Of a stretch of 64,000 bases of DNA, positions 24,371 to 35,744 are shown one piece after another (within the stretch, counting starts at the first letter, position 1; each line of letters starts with the position of its first letter). The stretch lies in assembly GCA_033002965.1 (NCBI GenBank), contig JAURVB010009280.1, forward strand, positions 62,001-126,000. The letters are read 5' to 3'. The notes below the pieces were generated by a model. That model worked only from the letters and a program-made list of their open reading frames with translations. It did not search any database and had not been told where the DNA came from. Position numbers and translations under genes: made by a program. The DNA comes from Piper betle. Taxonomy: Eukaryota > Streptophyta > Magnoliopsida > Piperales > Piperaceae.

Positions 24371-25219
24371 CTATCTCTGGCTCGTAGTGTGCTCGGTCAC
24401 TGACAATGCTGCAAATCCTGTGGTGTACAAGAATCCTGGCTTCCTGCTCAATGCATCGGCTACCACATTCGCTTTGCCCTCATGGTATGCTATGCCGACC
24501 TCGTAATCAGCTAGCATCTCCAACCATCTCCTCTGTTTGCTATTTAGATCCTTCTGCGTGAAGATATATTTTAGACTCTGGTGATCAGTTAGAAGTCTGA
24601 AAGATGTCCCATATAGATAGTGCCTCCATATTCTGAGAGCGAATATGAGTGCAGCAAGCTCTAGGTCATGAGTAGGATAGTTACGCTCATGCACCTTGAG
24701 CTGACGAGATGCATAAGCAATAACCTTATCCTTCTTCATCAAAACACAACCTAAGCCAATCCCTGAGGCATCAGTATACACTACAAAATCCTCATGTCCC
24801 TCAGGCAATGCGAGGATAGGCGCCGAAGTCAACCTCTCCTTTAGCATCTTGAAACTCCGCTCACATTCGTCTGTCCATATGAACCGTTCCTCTTTCCTAG
24901 TCAGTTGCGTCAGAGGGGCTGCTATGGAAGAGAAGCCCTGAATGAACCGTCTGTAGTATCCAACCAATCCCAGAAAACTCCGAACCTCCGTAGGTGTCTT
25001 CGGTTGTTTCCACTGCACTACTGCCTCTATCTTAGCTGGATCCACTGAGATGTTTGATGTTGAGATGATGTGGCCAAGAAAATTCACCTCTAACAACCAG
25101 AAACTGCACTTCAAAAATTTCCCATACAACCTATGCTCTCTCAGTGTTTGCAACACAATCCTGCAGGTGTTGCGCATGTTCTTCCTTAGATGAAGAATAT
25201 ACCAGTATGTCATCCACAA
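24371..25219 (-). pseudogene. RT thumb and RNase H
   Basis: The frame begins at the RT active site read out of phase. It continues in phase with [30 protein letters not shown] and [11 protein letters not shown] (RT connection), then RNase [16 protein letters not shown] (catalytic Asp), [20 protein letters not shown] (catalytic Glu region), [12 protein letters not shown] (Asp), then VVADALSRK. All RNase H acidic residues are present. The frame is offset from the upstream RT frame by a shift near 25150, so this part would not be translated with RT. Confidence 0.85.
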
Positions 25220-26340
25220 AGACGATCACAAACTGATCCAAGTACTGATTGAACACTCGGTTCATCAAGTCCATAAATGTTGCTGGAGCATTGGTCAATC
25301 CAAACGGCATGACCAGAAACTCGTAGTGTCCATATCTCGTCCTGAATGCAGTCTTTGGGATGTCTTCTGCTCTAATCCTTAGTTGGTAGTATCCTGATCT
25401 CAAATCAATCTTCGAAAAGATAACTGCTAAGCTCAACTGGTCAAATAAATCATCACTACGAGGAAGAGGGTATCTATTCTTAACCGTTGCATGGTTTAGC
25501 ATCCTGTAATCTATGCATAACCGCATGCTTCCATCCTTCTTCCTCACAAATAACACCGGTGCGCCCCAAGGGGAAACGCTCGGTCTGATGAATCCTTGGT
25601 CCAACAGTGTCTGTAGCTGTTCCTTTAGTTCCTTGAGCTCCAGAGGTGTCATCCTATACGGAGCTCTCGAAATTGGGGCTGTGCCAGGCATCAACTCGAT
25701 GGCAAGATCCACCTCTCTGTCTGGCGGCAATCCAGTAATCTCCTCAGGAAATACATCTGTAAATTTGCATACCACTGGAATCTCCTCTGTACTCGGTTGT
25801 TCCCCTGGTCCACTCTGCTCAGTCGAAACTAACGCTGCCATTATCAGTTCATTGCCTCTGTCCAGTTGTCTCACTGCACTCTGATAGGATATCCATCCTT
25901 GCTCCCTGTCTCGGTCCTGACCTTGGAAGAAGAAACGGCGCCTTCCATGGCGGAAAGTCACAGTCTTCCTTCGACAATCTATCACTGCTCCTTGCTTGGA
26001 CATCCAATTCATCCCAAATATCACATCAAATTCTTGTAGCTTGAATAGTATCAGATCGGCTACAAGCTGTCGCTATTGAATCTCAACAGGGACATCACGC
26101 ACACACTCGCCCGTAGCTATTACACTACCGGCGGGGGTGGACACTAACAGTGAATGTCCTAACTCCTCTATCTTATATCCTATCCTATTAGTGTGCATGT
26201 ACGAAATGAAGGAGTGCGTACATCCAGAATCAAACAAGACACGTGCAGGTACAAGGCCTATGGAAAGCGTACCTTTTCACGATCGTTGTATCCTCAAGGG
26301 CCTCTGCTACGGTGGCTGCGTACATCCTTGCTGGTTGCTG
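25131..26340 (-). pseudogene. Protease end and reverse transcriptase fingers-palm
   Basis: The open part is 26024-25131. It starts at the post-protease [15 protein letters not shown], then [20 protein letters not shown] and [20 protein letters not shown]. Further on are [15 protein letters not shown] (first catalytic Asp) and [14 protein letters not shown], with the active site [10 protein letters not shown] near 25215. The protease proper, 26340-26030, is broken by stops and shifts (ARVLF-type start lost; remnants CLV and FWMYA). The reading frame is destroyed at about 25150 after HAQHLQ. Confidence 0.85.
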
Positions 26341-26379
26341 CTGCTCTAGTGCAGATGGTGCGGCCTGATTCTGAGCTAA

Positions 26380-28118
26380 CTATGGCTGTGGTTGTGCCCT
26401 ACCCATCTGCTTCCTAGTCTGTCCTGCAGCCATGTACCCTCTCTGATTTGGTCCCCTTTGCTGCTGCCTCAGTGGTTGTTGGTCCCCACCTCGCTGGCCT
26501 TGTCCATGGCCCTGTTGGCCTCTCTGCTGTGACTGCTGCTGGGGAGCTGGAAGTGCAAGTCTCTGCTGAGGCGCTGGGAGTGTCAACTGCTGGCTCTGGC
26601 TAGTCGGACACGTTGCAGCCCTATGTCCCGGTTGACCACAACTGTAACAGGCCCTAGTGACTCCTCTGCACTCTGCGGCCCTGTGTCCTGGCTGACCCTA
26701 ATGCCTACTCTGCACTCTGCGGCTCGATGCCCTGGCTGACCGCAGTTGTAGCATACAATTCTGCTTGCTCTGCACTCTCCCCAATGATGGCGTTGGCAAC
26801 TCTGACAGAATGGGGTTCTGTTGCCCTGTACCTGGCCATCCATGGCTCTCATGGCTACTGGCGCATCTACACGTCGTCTCTGCTGTGCCCCCTGTTCTGG
26901 CTTATATGGCCTCGGATGTTGCTGCCTCTGGTTGACATCTCGACGTGGTCGTGTAGCTATCACCCGCTTTGCTTCACCTGCAGCTCTCACTACGTCACCG
27001 AGGATAGTAAACTTCCTATCCAAGTATGCCATCCGAATCTCATGATGGAGGCCTTCATAGAAGCGCTCTATTCTTCTTCCTTCGGTTGGAACCAAATCTG
27101 GTGCAAATCTCTCCAACGCTCTAAACCTCGTCTCATACTGTACTACTGTCATAGGCCCTTGCCTCAACATCTAGAACTCTTGTTCCTTCCTTCTCCTAAC
27201 ATCTGGTGGAAAATACTTTCCATCGAATTCCACTCTGAATTCCTCCCAAGTGATGTCCTGAGACTGGCGATGAGCAAATACAGAATTCTGCACCGAACTC
27301 CACCATATCCTCGCTTCGTCTTGGAATGCTCCTGTGACGACGCGCACTCTGTGTTCTACGGGGCATGCCATACTATCAAACACTCCTATGGCCGACAATA
27401 TCCATAGAAATGCCTCCTCAGCATCCAACTTCCCAAAGAAAGGTCGTCCGCCATTCTTCACGAATCTCTCATATTGCCACAATTCCAAACTCCTCACGTC
27501 TACAGATCTATTTGATCCCTCTGCTTGCTCATAATGAGGAATCTGTGATCCCGTACCAACTGGTACACTGTCACCTCTGACTGCTCCACTCCCCCTACGG
27601 TTTGCCCACTGCCTGCTATCGCAGGTCCACCGGCGTCCTGTCTCATCCTTGCCTGAAGTGGGGCAACCAGAGGAGCTGTTGCGGGGGTAGCTCCCTGTTG
27701 CAGCGGTGGAAGAGGAGGCGACGGCGGAGGGCCCATGGGCGCTACTGGCTCTCCTTGCGCCTCTTCATCCACGGCTGGTCTCTTCTCTGCTCTAGCCACT
27801 GATAGAGCTATCTGTCTGAGCTCTCTCCTAAATTCCTCCTGATTCTGCTGCATTTGTATCTGAACATCAACTAGCCTAGCTATCTGCAGCATCCCTTTCC
27901 TGTCGACTACTCCCACTGCGGTGACTGTCGTGTCGACTGTCTCGGCGATGGCTCTCCGTACAACGACTAGCTGATACCAGTACACTCGTCTCTGTTGGTG
28001 GCATGGTGGTCCTAGGTCGACTGGAAGCTGTGTCACTGTGACCTTGGTCGGGACTATCCTGTCTGACTACTAGAGGCGATGGGGTCCTGATCTGCATTCG
28101 ACGGGTCTGTGTCACCAT
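26380..28118 (-). pseudogene. gag with CCHC zinc knuckle
   Basis: The probable start is 28118 (MVTQTRRMQIRTPSP). A shift follows near 27900, after which the frame 28036-27500 gives MQQNQEEFRRELRQIALSV and a Pro/Ala-rich linker. The capsid region 27497-27171 (FFGKLDAEEAFLWI, WWSSVQNSVF, FRVEFDGKYFPPDVRR) ends at a TAG, and the same frame continues at 27170 with QYETRFRALERFAPDLV. The knuckle CYNCGQPGHRAAEC is intact near 26750-26705, preceded by a second Cys/His cluster (CQSCQRHHWGEC). A Gln-rich tail lies in another frame to 26380. The structural protein precursor is not translatable as one chain. Confidence 0.85.
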
Positions 28119-28288
28119 CCTGCTAGTAGTTCCTGCTCTAGTCTACTCGCCTATCACACTACCGATTTGTAAGGAAATCTACAATCAAAAACATTAAAAC
28201 AGAAAAATACCTGTCGGAACAGCTCGGAGCAGCTTTGGCACACATGTAACCTATAATGCATCTATCATCTCAATCAACCAAGGGTTAG

Positions 28289-28380
28289 CTCTGATACCAC
28301 TATTGGTATTAGAGAACATATGCCAAGAGTTGGCCCTATATCAGAGAACATATGCCAAGAGTTGGCTCTGATACCACTAT
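28289..28380 (-). repeat. Duplicated PBS/leader segment
   Basis: 'gctctgataccactatt' occurs at 28290-28306 and again at 28365-28381, and 'gagaacatatgccaagagttgg' occurs twice (about 28312 and 28344). The PBS region has been tandemly copied; only the copy beside the LTR is correctly placed. Confidence 0.85.
28364..28376 (-). promoter_or_regulatory. Primer-binding site, initiator-Met tRNA
   Basis: The minus strand reads TGGTATCAGAGCC, four bases after the LTR end. It is an exact match to the classic plant initiator-Met PBS. Confidence 0.9.
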
Positions 28381-28540
28381 TGTAACACCCCGTTTCGGCT
28401 CACCCGCGAACCGACCCAGAAATGTCACCGGCGATCGAACCGTTCGTTAATCTACTAGATTTGGTTAAGCCGACCCGGATCTACTCTCGGCGTCTCAAGA
28501 TGGAGATGCAAATATGAAATGCATGAATGAGAACGATTGG

Positions 28541-29580
28541 GTTCTAACGTGGTCCTACATGCATGATATGATGTACAAGCAAAAACAAGACAAAATAATA
28601 AATGAGAAACCAAAAGAAAATATATACTATTTTATGAAAATACAATAACACATAATAATCTACCATGACATTCAATCATTATCTCATTCGTTTTTACCTG
28701 AGCCGAGTCTGAACTCCAAGGCTCCCTACTCATTCATATTTATCAGTTTGTTTTATAACAGGCAATTCATCAAGACAAAACAATGTAATAATCATTCACA
28801 CAGCATTAAACAACCATCATTATACATTACACGCGGTAGGTACATGTGTGCGCGGTTCCGTGCTGCTCCTCCGCAGTCCCGACAGCTTTCATCGCTCGCA
28901 TTCCTCACCTACATATATATAGAAAACCGTCAATAACGAGTGTTACCGGCCCGGAAAATAACTAATATCAATCTGGCACAGGAGAGCAAACTCTCCTGTT
29001 GAATCAAAACCATATACTTCTTCAAGAACTCTCATCAGGGCACATACGGGAGCCGATTGGGTCTCTAACAGAGTCCTACATGCATGCTATGATGTACAAG
29101 CAAAATAAGACAAAACAACAAATGAAAAACCAAAAGAAAATATATATTATTTTATGAAAATACGATAACACCTAACAATCTACCATGACATTAAATCATT
29201 ATCTCATTCGTTTTTACCCAAGCCGAGTCTGAACTCCAAGGCTCCCTACTAAGTCATATTTATCAGTTTGTTTCATAACAAGTAATTCATTCAAGACAAA
29301 AACATTGTAATAATCATTCACACAGCATTAAACAACCATCATTATACATTACACGCGGTAAGTACATGTGTGCGCGGTTCCGTGTTGCTCCTCCGCAGTC
29401 CCGACAGCTTTCATCGCTCGCATTCCTCACCTACATATATATAGAAAAACCGTCAATAACGAGTGTTACCGGCCCGGAAAATAACTAATATCAATCTGGC
29501 ACAGGAGAGCAAACTCTCCTGTTGAATCAAAACCATATACTTCTTCAAGAACTCTCATCAGGGCACATACCGGAGCCGTC
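28541..29580. repeat. 520-bp tandem duplication inside the LTR
   Basis: Unit one is 28541-29060 and unit two 29061-29580, with nearly identical order ('cctacatgcatg', 'gtttttacc', 'cacgcggta', 'cggcccggaaaataac', 'caggagagcaaactctcctg'). The phrase 'cgattggg' occurs at both unit starts, suggesting short homology at the breakpoint. The related LTRs at 1292 and 37588 have only one unit. Confidence 0.9.
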
Positions 29581-30639
29581 ACCGTCGGGCCGTCGCCCTC
29601 GGGTCGACAGCATCCCCCTATCTTTCTCATTCTCATACCTTGGTCATTTCTCTATCGCTTCTCGCATCAAATTTCTTTCCTTAACGCCCTCTGCACCTTC
29701 CATATTACTCCTGGCCTTGAGCACAAAGGCCGAGCACTCTCAGGCAGTCGCCTTCAGTACCCTTTGAACCACAAGTCTAGACATGCGCTGCATTGCAGTA
29801 CCCGTAAACCTCCACACTTCTCCGGGTTTGAGGAACTCAAAGGTGGAGTTGTCCGAATCCTTCGGGAACGAAGTGGGTTCTCCCCAGCTCCAGAGCCCAC
29901 TCTTCCGGGCACACGCCCTATCTGAAGACGTGGCCGCAAGTAACCCTCATTCCATCTCTCATCGAAAACACAAAAACTATATATATATAGGCCTGGGTTG
30001 GGATTTATACAATAAGCCCGAAGGCAACTTGAGCTGGATCATGAAGTTCTAAAAAAACTCAAGGGATCTCATCCTCGAGGGTTATTAATCCGAAAAAGAA
30101 CTGTTGGCTAAATGGCCCGAGTTAAGTGGGATCCGATAAAATGCCACTTAACTCGTCCTGCACATGATAAATCAAATACACAATGGAGTAGCGTAAAAAT
30201 AGAGAACGAGTCCTAAACGGACCTGGTAGAAGCTCCAAACGGGTCCACGCGCCTAGGCGGCGAGCTCCTACACTGTACCTACACAATCAAGCTAAAAACT
30301 AACGCCCCCGCATGATGAATCACACATCCTATAGCATGCACACACAATCAACACAATCACGCATCAATCAACACACATCAACCTATATCAATTCTAGCAA
30401 GTCTACTTAGGCTAGTTTGCATTAGATCATGATCATTACCTAGTTACCCTAATTAGTTTCTTAGTCTCCATTTTTAACACCACTCAATCAAACAAATTTC
30501 ATATTTTATCCTTAATCAAATCTACATTTATACATATTATTATAACACACAATTCACCAATCCTAGCATGCAGTTCTAATAATCAATACTTTCAAATAAT
30601 TAAGTTAAAATAAATTATACCTCGCGTTGTCGAAAATCG

Positions 30640-31310
30640 GCGACGGCTAGGGTTTCCGTTTCGTGGCTCGAAACTCGAATTCGGCACCTAGCGGCGTCCG
30701 AAGTCCGATCAGATTGGACCGGGTGCGTTCGGCGGGTGATCCGGTGAATTTCCCACGAATCCAATTTTCGCGGTTCCAGCGGTTTTCCGGCGAGTGTCGG
30801 CGGTTTTCCGGCGGATTCGGCGGTTTTCCGGCGACGATTCGGGACGGGGCAATCAAGGGGTCTATCGGCACTAGCTCGACGAGCTTGGTCCGATGGTGGT
30901 GTCAAACAAGGCAGCCGAGGCGGCGATGGCCGTCGACGACGGTGTCGAAAATGGGCGGCGGTGGTGGCGTGCTCCAATCGGGGCTACGGCCGGCCTCGAC
31001 GGCGGTCGGGATGGTGGGGGAAACGTCGGCGACGGCGAGGGGGTGGTCGTCGGGGATACAGTGGCGGCGGCGCGTCCCGGACGGCGGCGGAATCCGGCTC
31101 GGAGTGGCGGCGGCCGAGGTGGTTTCGTGGGGCGATTCCGGCGTTGTGGCGACGAGATGGTGGCCGGGGTGGGTCGTGGCGGCACGGCGACTGCACGGCG
31201 GGGCGGGGCGGCGTTGATCGGCGGCTGTATGACGTCGGCGGTGGCGACAAGTACGAGGGGCGGCGAGGGTTTGGGTGAGAATGGTCAGGGAAGAAGAAAA
31301 CTCACTCTAG
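30640..31310. other. CpG-dense block in LTR
   Basis: A GC-rich stretch of about 670 bp within AT-rich DNA, built of GGCGG/CGGCGG runs. It includes three near-copies of 'cggttttccggcg' between 30779 and 30835. All six frames stay open over much of it for compositional reasons; no protein motif is seen. It lies in the upstream (U3) part of the element-strand LTR, so a regulatory role is possible but unproven. Confidence 0.7.
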
Positions 31311-31775
31311 TGGCAGATTCGTAAATACGTATTGACTCGATTCCTATTCGAGTCAAAATAATAGCTAGTTCATAATAAATTCTAAAAAAATCTAGAAGAA
31401 TATGGAAAAATTCTATAAAATAAAACAAACACAATAACATCCAAATGACATGCTCTATAACTAATAACCCACCCGAATATAATCAAACGCGTCCTAATGC
31501 GTTATTCAGCCTAAAACTATTCTACGATCAAATAAAAATAACAATCAATACTGCATACCTCAACATACTTGATAACCCATTTTTCATCATCTTTTAGGCG
31601 TTATCATCGTACATTTGAGCATACATGACCCTCATCGCTCATAACTCACAGCTGGCCTCAACTCAGCTCGCGGTCCATGAAGCTGACTCGATTCGAACCG
31701 ACGGTTGAACCGACTGGTTCACTCCCGTAAAACTCTGGCTCGAGTTACGGGTTTTACAACTCTAATACCAAAGCA

Positions 31776-33505
31776 CAAGATATGATTATTAGAGTTCAAA
31801 ATAATTATATCTAATCTTACGAAACCGATCATAAACTATAAAGAGAATTATAATATGATTGTTAACCGAATAAATTGAGTATAACTCTAGCAAAATTAAC
31901 AAAGGATCTATTAACAAATTTGTAGCCTATCTCATGTGTTGGCAAACTTGTCGAATCATACACAAGATGCGAAACAAATAAGTTAAATTGAATTATATCA
32001 TAAGAAGTGAGGTAAGATATACAAATACAAAGATTTTTGAAGAGTTTCCCAATTGGTGCATTTTTTCTTCTACACCACCATTTTCTACGGTTGCGCAGGT
32101 CTTCTACACTTCACTATTGCCAAACCAAATGAGTGTTACATCATACGTGCATAACCACTTGTCCATTACCAAGCAAGATCCAAGTGCTTCACAAGCTATT
32201 TGTCCTTCACCAATCACCACTCCACATCCAGAGTATCACACGACCATTAGTGCAAGCACACAACAACCACATACACTAACACAACCAATTGGTTTAGAAT
32301 TGGCCCTTTCAAGATCAACAAGATCTTTTAAAATATAATCACTCAAAAGATACAAGTACAATAATCCATTGCAGAACTCTCTATTGAATCTAAAAATTGA
32401 GAGATTGGCAAATGTAACTTTATCAAAGCATACCTAATCCAAAATCCCAATTCTAAATCTTTTTTCTTTTCTTCTTTTGATTATACCATTGAAGCTCCAG
32501 CCTTTTTCAATAGACTAAGCCTCCTATTTATAGTCCAATAGTCCATAGCTTGTCTAAGGCTACCAACCATTTGAGTTATTAATGCTGAGTAGGCTCATCC
32601 AAACTCCCACACAAGTTGCTCACTCTAGTTCAAATTCAAATAACTCCAAAGCTTTAGGCTACCTAGAAATTATCCTTTTAGACAATTTGGTCTTCAAGGT
32701 TCTACTGAAGTCTAGCTCTTGTCCAAGTCCAATTCCAAGATTTGAAGACATCAAGACTGAAATCAACTCTTAAATATATTTACCATAACATGTTCAAGTT
32801 TAAGTCTCCTAAACTTGTCCACGATGAGTCCACCATAGTTTTCTTAGATTTCCACCACTCCATTCAAATTCAAATTCCACACATTGAATAAACCACATTT
32901 CCCAAGGAAGTCTTCAATGTTGTGGTTGAGCCTTTTGAGCCATTGGTGAAGTCCTAATGTCCACACCAAAGTTTACACTAATATCCATTAATGAAGTGTT
33001 TGAATGGTTGAGCCTCTTGTAGGTGAACAAGTCTTCCTGTCCAAATTGCTTTCCTCAAATCTTGAGATCCATGTTCAAGTCCGAATATTAAAACCAAACT
33101 CCAAGTTCTAATTTTGGTTGTCCATAAGTAATGTTGTCCCATCTTGTGTCTAAACTCATAAGTTGATGTCCACACATGTTCATAACTTATGTCAAGCCTC
33201 ATCTTCAACATGACTTGGCTGGACTCTTAAGTTGAGTTTTAGTATCAAAATAAGATAATTTCATAAGCTCCTAAGCTATAGGCTTAACAATCTACTCTTT
33301 TTCAGTAATGAAAACTTAACTTAGCTTTTTGTCTTCAATGAAACATTTTCTAAAGAAAGGATCATGTCTACATTACTTCAATCTTCACTTAGAGATACAA
33401 TTTTGTTCTAATTCATTAAGAATCAACTTACAAAAATATTCATGATTCAAGACATGAATTATGTTTCATCACTAAAATCCAATTGTCAACAAGTCTAAGT
33501 CTTAA
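31776..33505 (-). repeat. Copia-type LTR (SIRE/Maximus-like), decayed
   Basis: On the minus strand the LTR is preceded at 33508-33535 by a TGTCATCAT-AAAAAAGGAGAGAT context, typical for the polypurine tract of SIRE-like copia elements. Internal landmarks include a TATA-like CTATAAATAGGAG. It is followed near 31756-31771 by TTTGGTATTAGAG, which resembles a PBS. The frames within (31988-32338 and others) are low-quality and not genes. Exact ends are uncertain. Confidence 0.5.
32521..32533 (-). promoter_or_regulatory. TATA-like box in copia-type LTR
   Basis: The minus strand reads CTATAAATAGGAG, a good plant TATA match in the expected orientation. Confidence 0.45.
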
Positions 33506-33535
33506 AAATCTCTCCTTTTTTATGATGACAACAAA
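33506..33535 (-). promoter_or_regulatory. Polypurine tract context of copia-type element
   Basis: The minus strand carries TTGTCATCATAAAAAAGGAG followed by AGAT, the context that usually precedes the 3' LTR in SIRE-like elements. Confidence 0.5.
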
Positions 33536-33689
33536 TGTAACTTGTAACAAGGTTTTAGGCTAATCCTTATGAAACATTTGCACAATACTCCCCCTTGAAG
33601 TAGTCTTTCCATTGATCAAGAACAACTTTTTGAGCTCTCCCCCTCGTTTGGACCTAGGTGAGTTGAGCTCTTCTTCCTAAATCGGTAAG

Positions 33690-35744
33690 CTCACTCTGCC
33701 TATTCTAGCAAAAGAGATGAAATCTAAATTATAATCGGATCACATCGGCACACAAAATGAGGCAACGCCTCCCAACATGCATGACTCAGAAGACTTACTT
33801 AACTTAGTTATCTTTCTTAATAAAATATTAAACCTCATTAGGTAACTATAATTAAGGCATATTGTTTCAAGTATACAGTGAAAAGTCTCACTTAGGTTTT
33901 TATTGTCAAACTTAACACCAGCCAAATAGTGTTCAAATGGGCTGCAATTTAGACCAATGGGCCCAGTAATTCTAAGGGTTTGTTATAAATACTACTAAGT
34001 GTTAGGCCATCGGCTACCATGGTAAACAAGGCCCACTAAGGTCGGGGCTAATGTGCTTAGAACATTGTTCCTTGGTTGTACACTAATTTTCCTAAGTCTC
34101 CTTCATAGGCTTGGAGACTCCAAATGGGCCTGAGTAGAAGGGTATGATTAACCAACACCGTGGGCTTTAGCCCAATAAAGGATCAGGTCCAAAGCCGAAG
34201 TAACTATCCAGAGTGGGTTCATGAATGGTAAGCTTTGGCCAAGGCCTTTCTGGATCTGAAAGGACCTAAATGGCTCAAGAAATTTTGACCAAATTATCTA
34301 CCCAACAAATGGCCATGAAATTTTATAGAGAAATGATTGGGATACAACCTAAGGCATGGGTGAAATTTTATAAATTTTATCACTCACTGTAGGTTCATCA
34401 AATTTTGTAATTACAACTTGGGAATTAATATTTTGCCTTCCATTCGTGTGCACTCCCAAAATTCGAGCTAGCTAATTTCCCAAATGAATTTTACTTAACC
34501 CAAAATTTTACATATTGATATCATACAATTATTCAGCCATTATTCAATTTTTACAGATTTTATAAAAATCATTAATGGGCTCAATTAGGAGAGCAAACTA
34601 AGAATATTACCAAGTATAATAGAAACATAACAAACACATACAATGATTAGTGGTTTTTTGGGCCTTTACTGAGGTCATTTTAGCTTAGTTTTTTAGTGAG
34701 ACATAGAAAAATCCAAAAAAGAACCATGCAAAAGATGGTGAACAATGAAGACCTAAAACCGGGTGACAAAATTGGAGGTAAGTTACCGAAAGCAAGCCTT
34801 AACCTTTTGTCAATTATGACTCCCATACATCATGAAACAAGTCGAATCAAGTCGAACATGCTTCTTAAACATTAAAGTGCTACTTCTTATAAACATGACA
34901 CAGGTAATAGTATGTAAAAATATGAAGTTCACGAAGAGTTATTACACCAAGATTGTGCAAACAAGTGAACAAGGCATGCTAAAAATACATAACTAATTAA
35001 TTTAGCATGATAAATCATGAGCCACCTTCCAAATGCTCCTAACATACAAGGCTACATGAGACAAGTGCTGAAAAATGGAGGCATGGGACATAGATGATCA
35101 CAAAAAGCTCACAGACATAGCACAACAGAGGAGATGGTTTACCTCAAACACTCCAATGGGAGGTCTCTTGGGGCTTTCGTCCCCATGACCTACTACCCTA
35201 GGCCGTAGGCTAGCTTGGAGAGGCTATGGAGGACAAGAAGAAGCCAAGGAAGGAACATGGGGTGGCTAAGAGGCGAGGGAAGTGAGAGCAAAGCAAAGGA
35301 AGGCGTGACAAGTGGAATAAGCTATAGAAAACTAGCCAGCGCAAGGGCACTGGCCAAGTGCAAGGACGTTGGCTAGCACCTTTGCGCATTTGCACTAGCT
35401 TGCAAACCTTAATCAAAATTAGCCAACACAAGAGAGTTGGTAGGGCACCTTTGCGCTGGGACCAAATCTTGTGCACTTCTGGTTTACACCATAAGTGGCT
35501 GCAGTGACCTCAAGAACCATGCCACAGATTCTAGAGGGTCTTCGATCAGTAAGAAAAAGTTCCAAATAGATGAGAACCAATCTAGACTCGCGAGAAACAC
35601 AGTCCTAGACCTAACTAGACTTGACTCAAATAAAAATTTAAAATAAGAATTGAGATGGTAAAGTGTCTAGCCATGTGGCACTAAGCACCAGGGTAACTAA
35701 GGCCATGGCTTACACATACCAAACCATACATACAAACGTCACAA
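33690..35744 (-). mobile_element. Unclassified LTR-like repeat, second copy
   Basis: 33715-34480 is homologous to 8250-9060 (same orientation, clearly diverged). 34500-35744 has no counterpart that I can see. Near 35330-35460 short phrases around 'ggcaagtgcaaggac', 'ctttgcgca' and 'tttgcgctggg' recur. The minus frame at 35210-35476 has no domain. I infer LTR debris. Confidence 0.4.

Larger units (their letters stand above)
22163..31758 (-). mobile_element. Young Tekay-like chromovirus, 9.6 kb
   Basis: It is bounded by perfect 5-bp target duplications ACTCT (22158-22162 and 31759-31763). The LTRs start TGTAACACCCCG and end TTGCA/TTACA. The internal order on the minus strand is PBS, gag, PR, RT, RNase H, integrase with chromodomain, then a polypurine tract with the GAGGACGAAATTTT-type motif common to Tekay/Del elements. 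In the 535 bp shared by both LTRs I count about eight differences, nearly all C/T or G/A, so the insertion is recent relative to everything around it. Coding is nevertheless broken by several shifts and stops. Confidence 0.9.
28381..31758 (-). repeat. 5' LTR of the young element, 3.4 kb
   Basis: It starts (plus view) TGTAACACCCCGTTTCGG and ends GGGTTTTACA. It includes a 520-bp tandem duplication (28541-29580), without which its length matches the 2.9-kb LTR at 37588-40494. It contains a CpG-dense block at 30640-31310 and AT-rich flanks. Confidence 0.9.

Noticed and set aside
26727..27407. 226-codon plus-strand frame
   Set aside because: It is exactly antisense to the gag capsid and knuckle region of the young element, which shows real motifs on the other strand.
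28364..28376. tRNA-like match
   Set aside because: Only the 3' acceptor complement is present; it is a primer-binding site, not a tRNA gene.
30663..31324. Long overlapping frames (88-184 codons) on both strands
   Set aside because: They lie in the GC-rich LTR block, where stop codons are rare in all frames. The residues are Gly/Arg/Pro runs without motifs, and the frames are broken in the older LTR copies.
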